Both the position numbers and the translations under genes were made by a program. The notes below the pieces were generated by a model. That model made no database searches and had not been told where the DNA came from. It saw only the letters and a program-made list of their open reading frames with translations. 7,483 bases of DNA from Nitrososphaerota archaeon (GTDB taxonomy: Archaea; Thermoproteota; Nitrososphaeria; Nitrososphaerales; Nitrosopumilaceae), in the NCBI GenBank assembly GCA_022565935.1, contig JADFJY010000058.1, positions 1 through 7,483 on the forward strand, in the 5' to 3' direction. Positions 6,626 to 7,483 of this stretch are shown one piece after another. The stretch's first letter is position 1; each line of letters begins with the position of its first letter.

Positions 6626-6635
6626 CAATTTAACC
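6626..6635 (+). promoter_or_regulatory. Putative TATA box for the coiled-coil gene
   Basis: CAATTTAACC is centred about 29 nt before the GTG at 6659, the same spacing as at the other three promoters in this window. It supports GTG 6659 as the start codon of a leaderless transcript. The match to a strong archaeal TATA box is modest. Confidence 0.35.
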
Positions 6636-6658
6636 GGCTCTCTTGTTTTGATTTAATC

Positions 6659-7483
6659 GTGGTATCATTAGAAAAACTGGTAGTTCAGCTTCGTCAAAAG
6701 AAACAGGAAGCAACAAAACTTAGACAAAAAGCCGAAAAACAACTAAAAGAAATACGTTCAATTGAAAGACGTTCTTCTTCAGGTCTAAATTCTATAGATC
6801 GAAAAATAGAATCTGAACGTGAAGATGTTTCTGATACCTCTCAAATACTTACTAGAAAAACCTCTCAATTAGAAAGCATTGAAAGACTAGTAGCAGCAGC
6901 AGAGGAACGATTGACACAAGAAAAAGAGATAATAGAACAAACTGAGCAGGAGATTGAATTCTCAGAAAATCCTGAAGAAAAACAGAATGCGGAGTTTAGA
7001 TTACGAGCTCTAAATAACCATGTTCAAGAACTGGCTTTTGAGATTAAAAGTAGACAAAAAACTGCAAAAAAGATTTTAGATGATGCTAACAAATATGCTG
7101 AAATTAAATCAAATATTACTTCAAAAATACAAAAACAATTCAAATCCAAACCTTCCTTGCGTGAAACTATTGTAACTAGTCATAAGACTGCTGAAAAGTT
7201 TGTAAAAGAATTAGAAAGACGAACCAAAGCAGAGAATTCTACTAAACAAGCATTAGAACAAGTATCTGTAAAATTCCAAGAATTCTTGGCAAAGAAGCGA
7301 CAAGCAGCTAAAAAGGCATTAGCCCAAAGAATAGCAGCTACGAAGAAACGTGCAGCAACTAAAAAGAAAGTAACTAAAAAGAAAGTAACTAAAAAGAAAG
7401 TAACTAAAAAGAAAGTAACTAAAAAGAAAGTAACTAAAAAGAAAGTAACTAAAAAGAAAGTAACTAAAAAGAAAGTAACTAAA
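6659..7483 (+). CDS. Coiled-coil protein with lysine-rich KKKVT repeat tail (3'-truncated)
   Basis: The frame is open from GTG 6659 to the end of the window (275 codons), so the stop is not seen. An in-frame TAA at 6623-6625 and no nearby ATG make GTG 6659 the first plausible start. Residues about 5-160 are rich in Glu, Lys, Arg, Gln and Leu with few helix breakers (one NPEE at 104-107), as expected for a long coiled coil. A second charged helical part spans about 165-225. From about 208 the sequence becomes Lys/Ala-rich (AKKRQAAKKA, AATKKRAATKK), and from 235 it is a perfect KKKVT repeat. No Cys, Trp, signal peptide or membrane segment is visible. Such basic tails occur in histone-H1-like and other DNA-binding proteins, so a nucleoid or chromosome-organising role is possible, but this is inference. 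RNA or polyphosphate binding would fit equally well. Confidence 0.85.
   Translation, partial: MVSLEKLVVQLRQKKQEATKLRQKAEKQLKEIRSIERRSSSGLNSIDRKIESEREDVSDTSQILTRKTSQLESIERLVAAAEERLTQEKEIIEQTEQEIEFSENPEEKQNAEFRLRALNNHVQELAFEIKSRQKTAKKILDDANKYAEIKSNITSKIQKQFKSKPSLRETIVTSHKTAEKFVKELERRTKAENSTKQALEQVSVKFQEFLAKKRQAAKKALAQRIAATKKRAATKKKVTKKKVTKKKVTKKKVTKKKVTKKKVTKKKVTKKKVTK
7361..7483 (+). repeat. 15-bp in-frame tandem repeat (KKKVT)n
   Basis: The unit AAAAAGAAAGTAACT occurs eight times without a single mismatch (7361-7480), followed by the first three bases of a ninth copy at the window edge. Each unit encodes Lys-Lys-Lys-Val-Thr in the coiled-coil gene. Synonymous positions are also identical in every copy, which points to recent expansion by slippage or recombination rather than old divergence. 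Because the unit is a multiple of three, copy-number change keeps the frame. The true copy number is unknown. Confidence 0.98.

Noticed and set aside
7361..7483. CRISPR array
   Set aside because: Repeats are contiguous 15-bp units without spacers and are in frame with a coding sequence.

Overview
The window looks like chromosomal DNA from a mesophilic ammonia-oxidising archaeon of the Nitrosopumilus type (Thaumarchaeota/Nitrososphaerota). The base composition is strongly AT-rich. The phosphoglycerate kinase is of the archaeal type. No Shine-Dalgarno sequences are visible, and several genes have an AT-rich TATA-like box about 30 nt before the start codon, as expected for leaderless archaeal transcripts. 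Genes are tightly packed, with overlapping ends. This placement is inferred from protein character and gene style; no database was searched.

Positions 1-4212 (+) hold the downstream part of a SUF iron-sulfur cluster assembly operon: the 3' end of sufB, then sufD, a small Rieske [2Fe-2S] ferredoxin, sufS (cysteine desulfurase), a sufU-like sulfur-acceptor/scaffold gene, and a small zinc-ribbon protein of unknown function. From sufD onward the genes are separated by 5 bp or less or overlap by 4 bp, so they are very probably co-transcribed. SufS takes sulfur from cysteine and passes it to the SufU-like protein. The SufB-SufD scaffold, with the ATPase SufC (not in view, presumably upstream), builds the cluster. 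The Rieske protein could supply electrons. SufS keeps a histidine matching the residue that swaps zinc ligands with SufU in Bacillus, which supports SufS and SufU as a working pair.

Positions 4205-5431 (-) encode phosphoglycerate kinase, converging on the SUF operon with an 8-bp overlap of coding ends. A 123-bp divergent promoter region separates pgk from a membrane PAP2-family phosphatase at 5555-6223 (+). That gene in turn overlaps by 12 bp the end of a convergent 103-aa basic protein of unknown function at 6212-6523 (-).

A second divergent promoter region (6524-6658) leads to an open-ended gene starting with GTG at 6659 (+). It encodes a long coiled coil followed by a lysine-rich tail made of a perfect 15-bp tandem repeat (KKKVT, eight complete copies), which runs off the window. 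This is the most unusual feature: it resembles a histone-H1-like basic tail fused to a coiled coil. No complete mobile element, CRISPR array, tRNA or rRNA was seen, and no gene-free stretch exceeds 300 bp.
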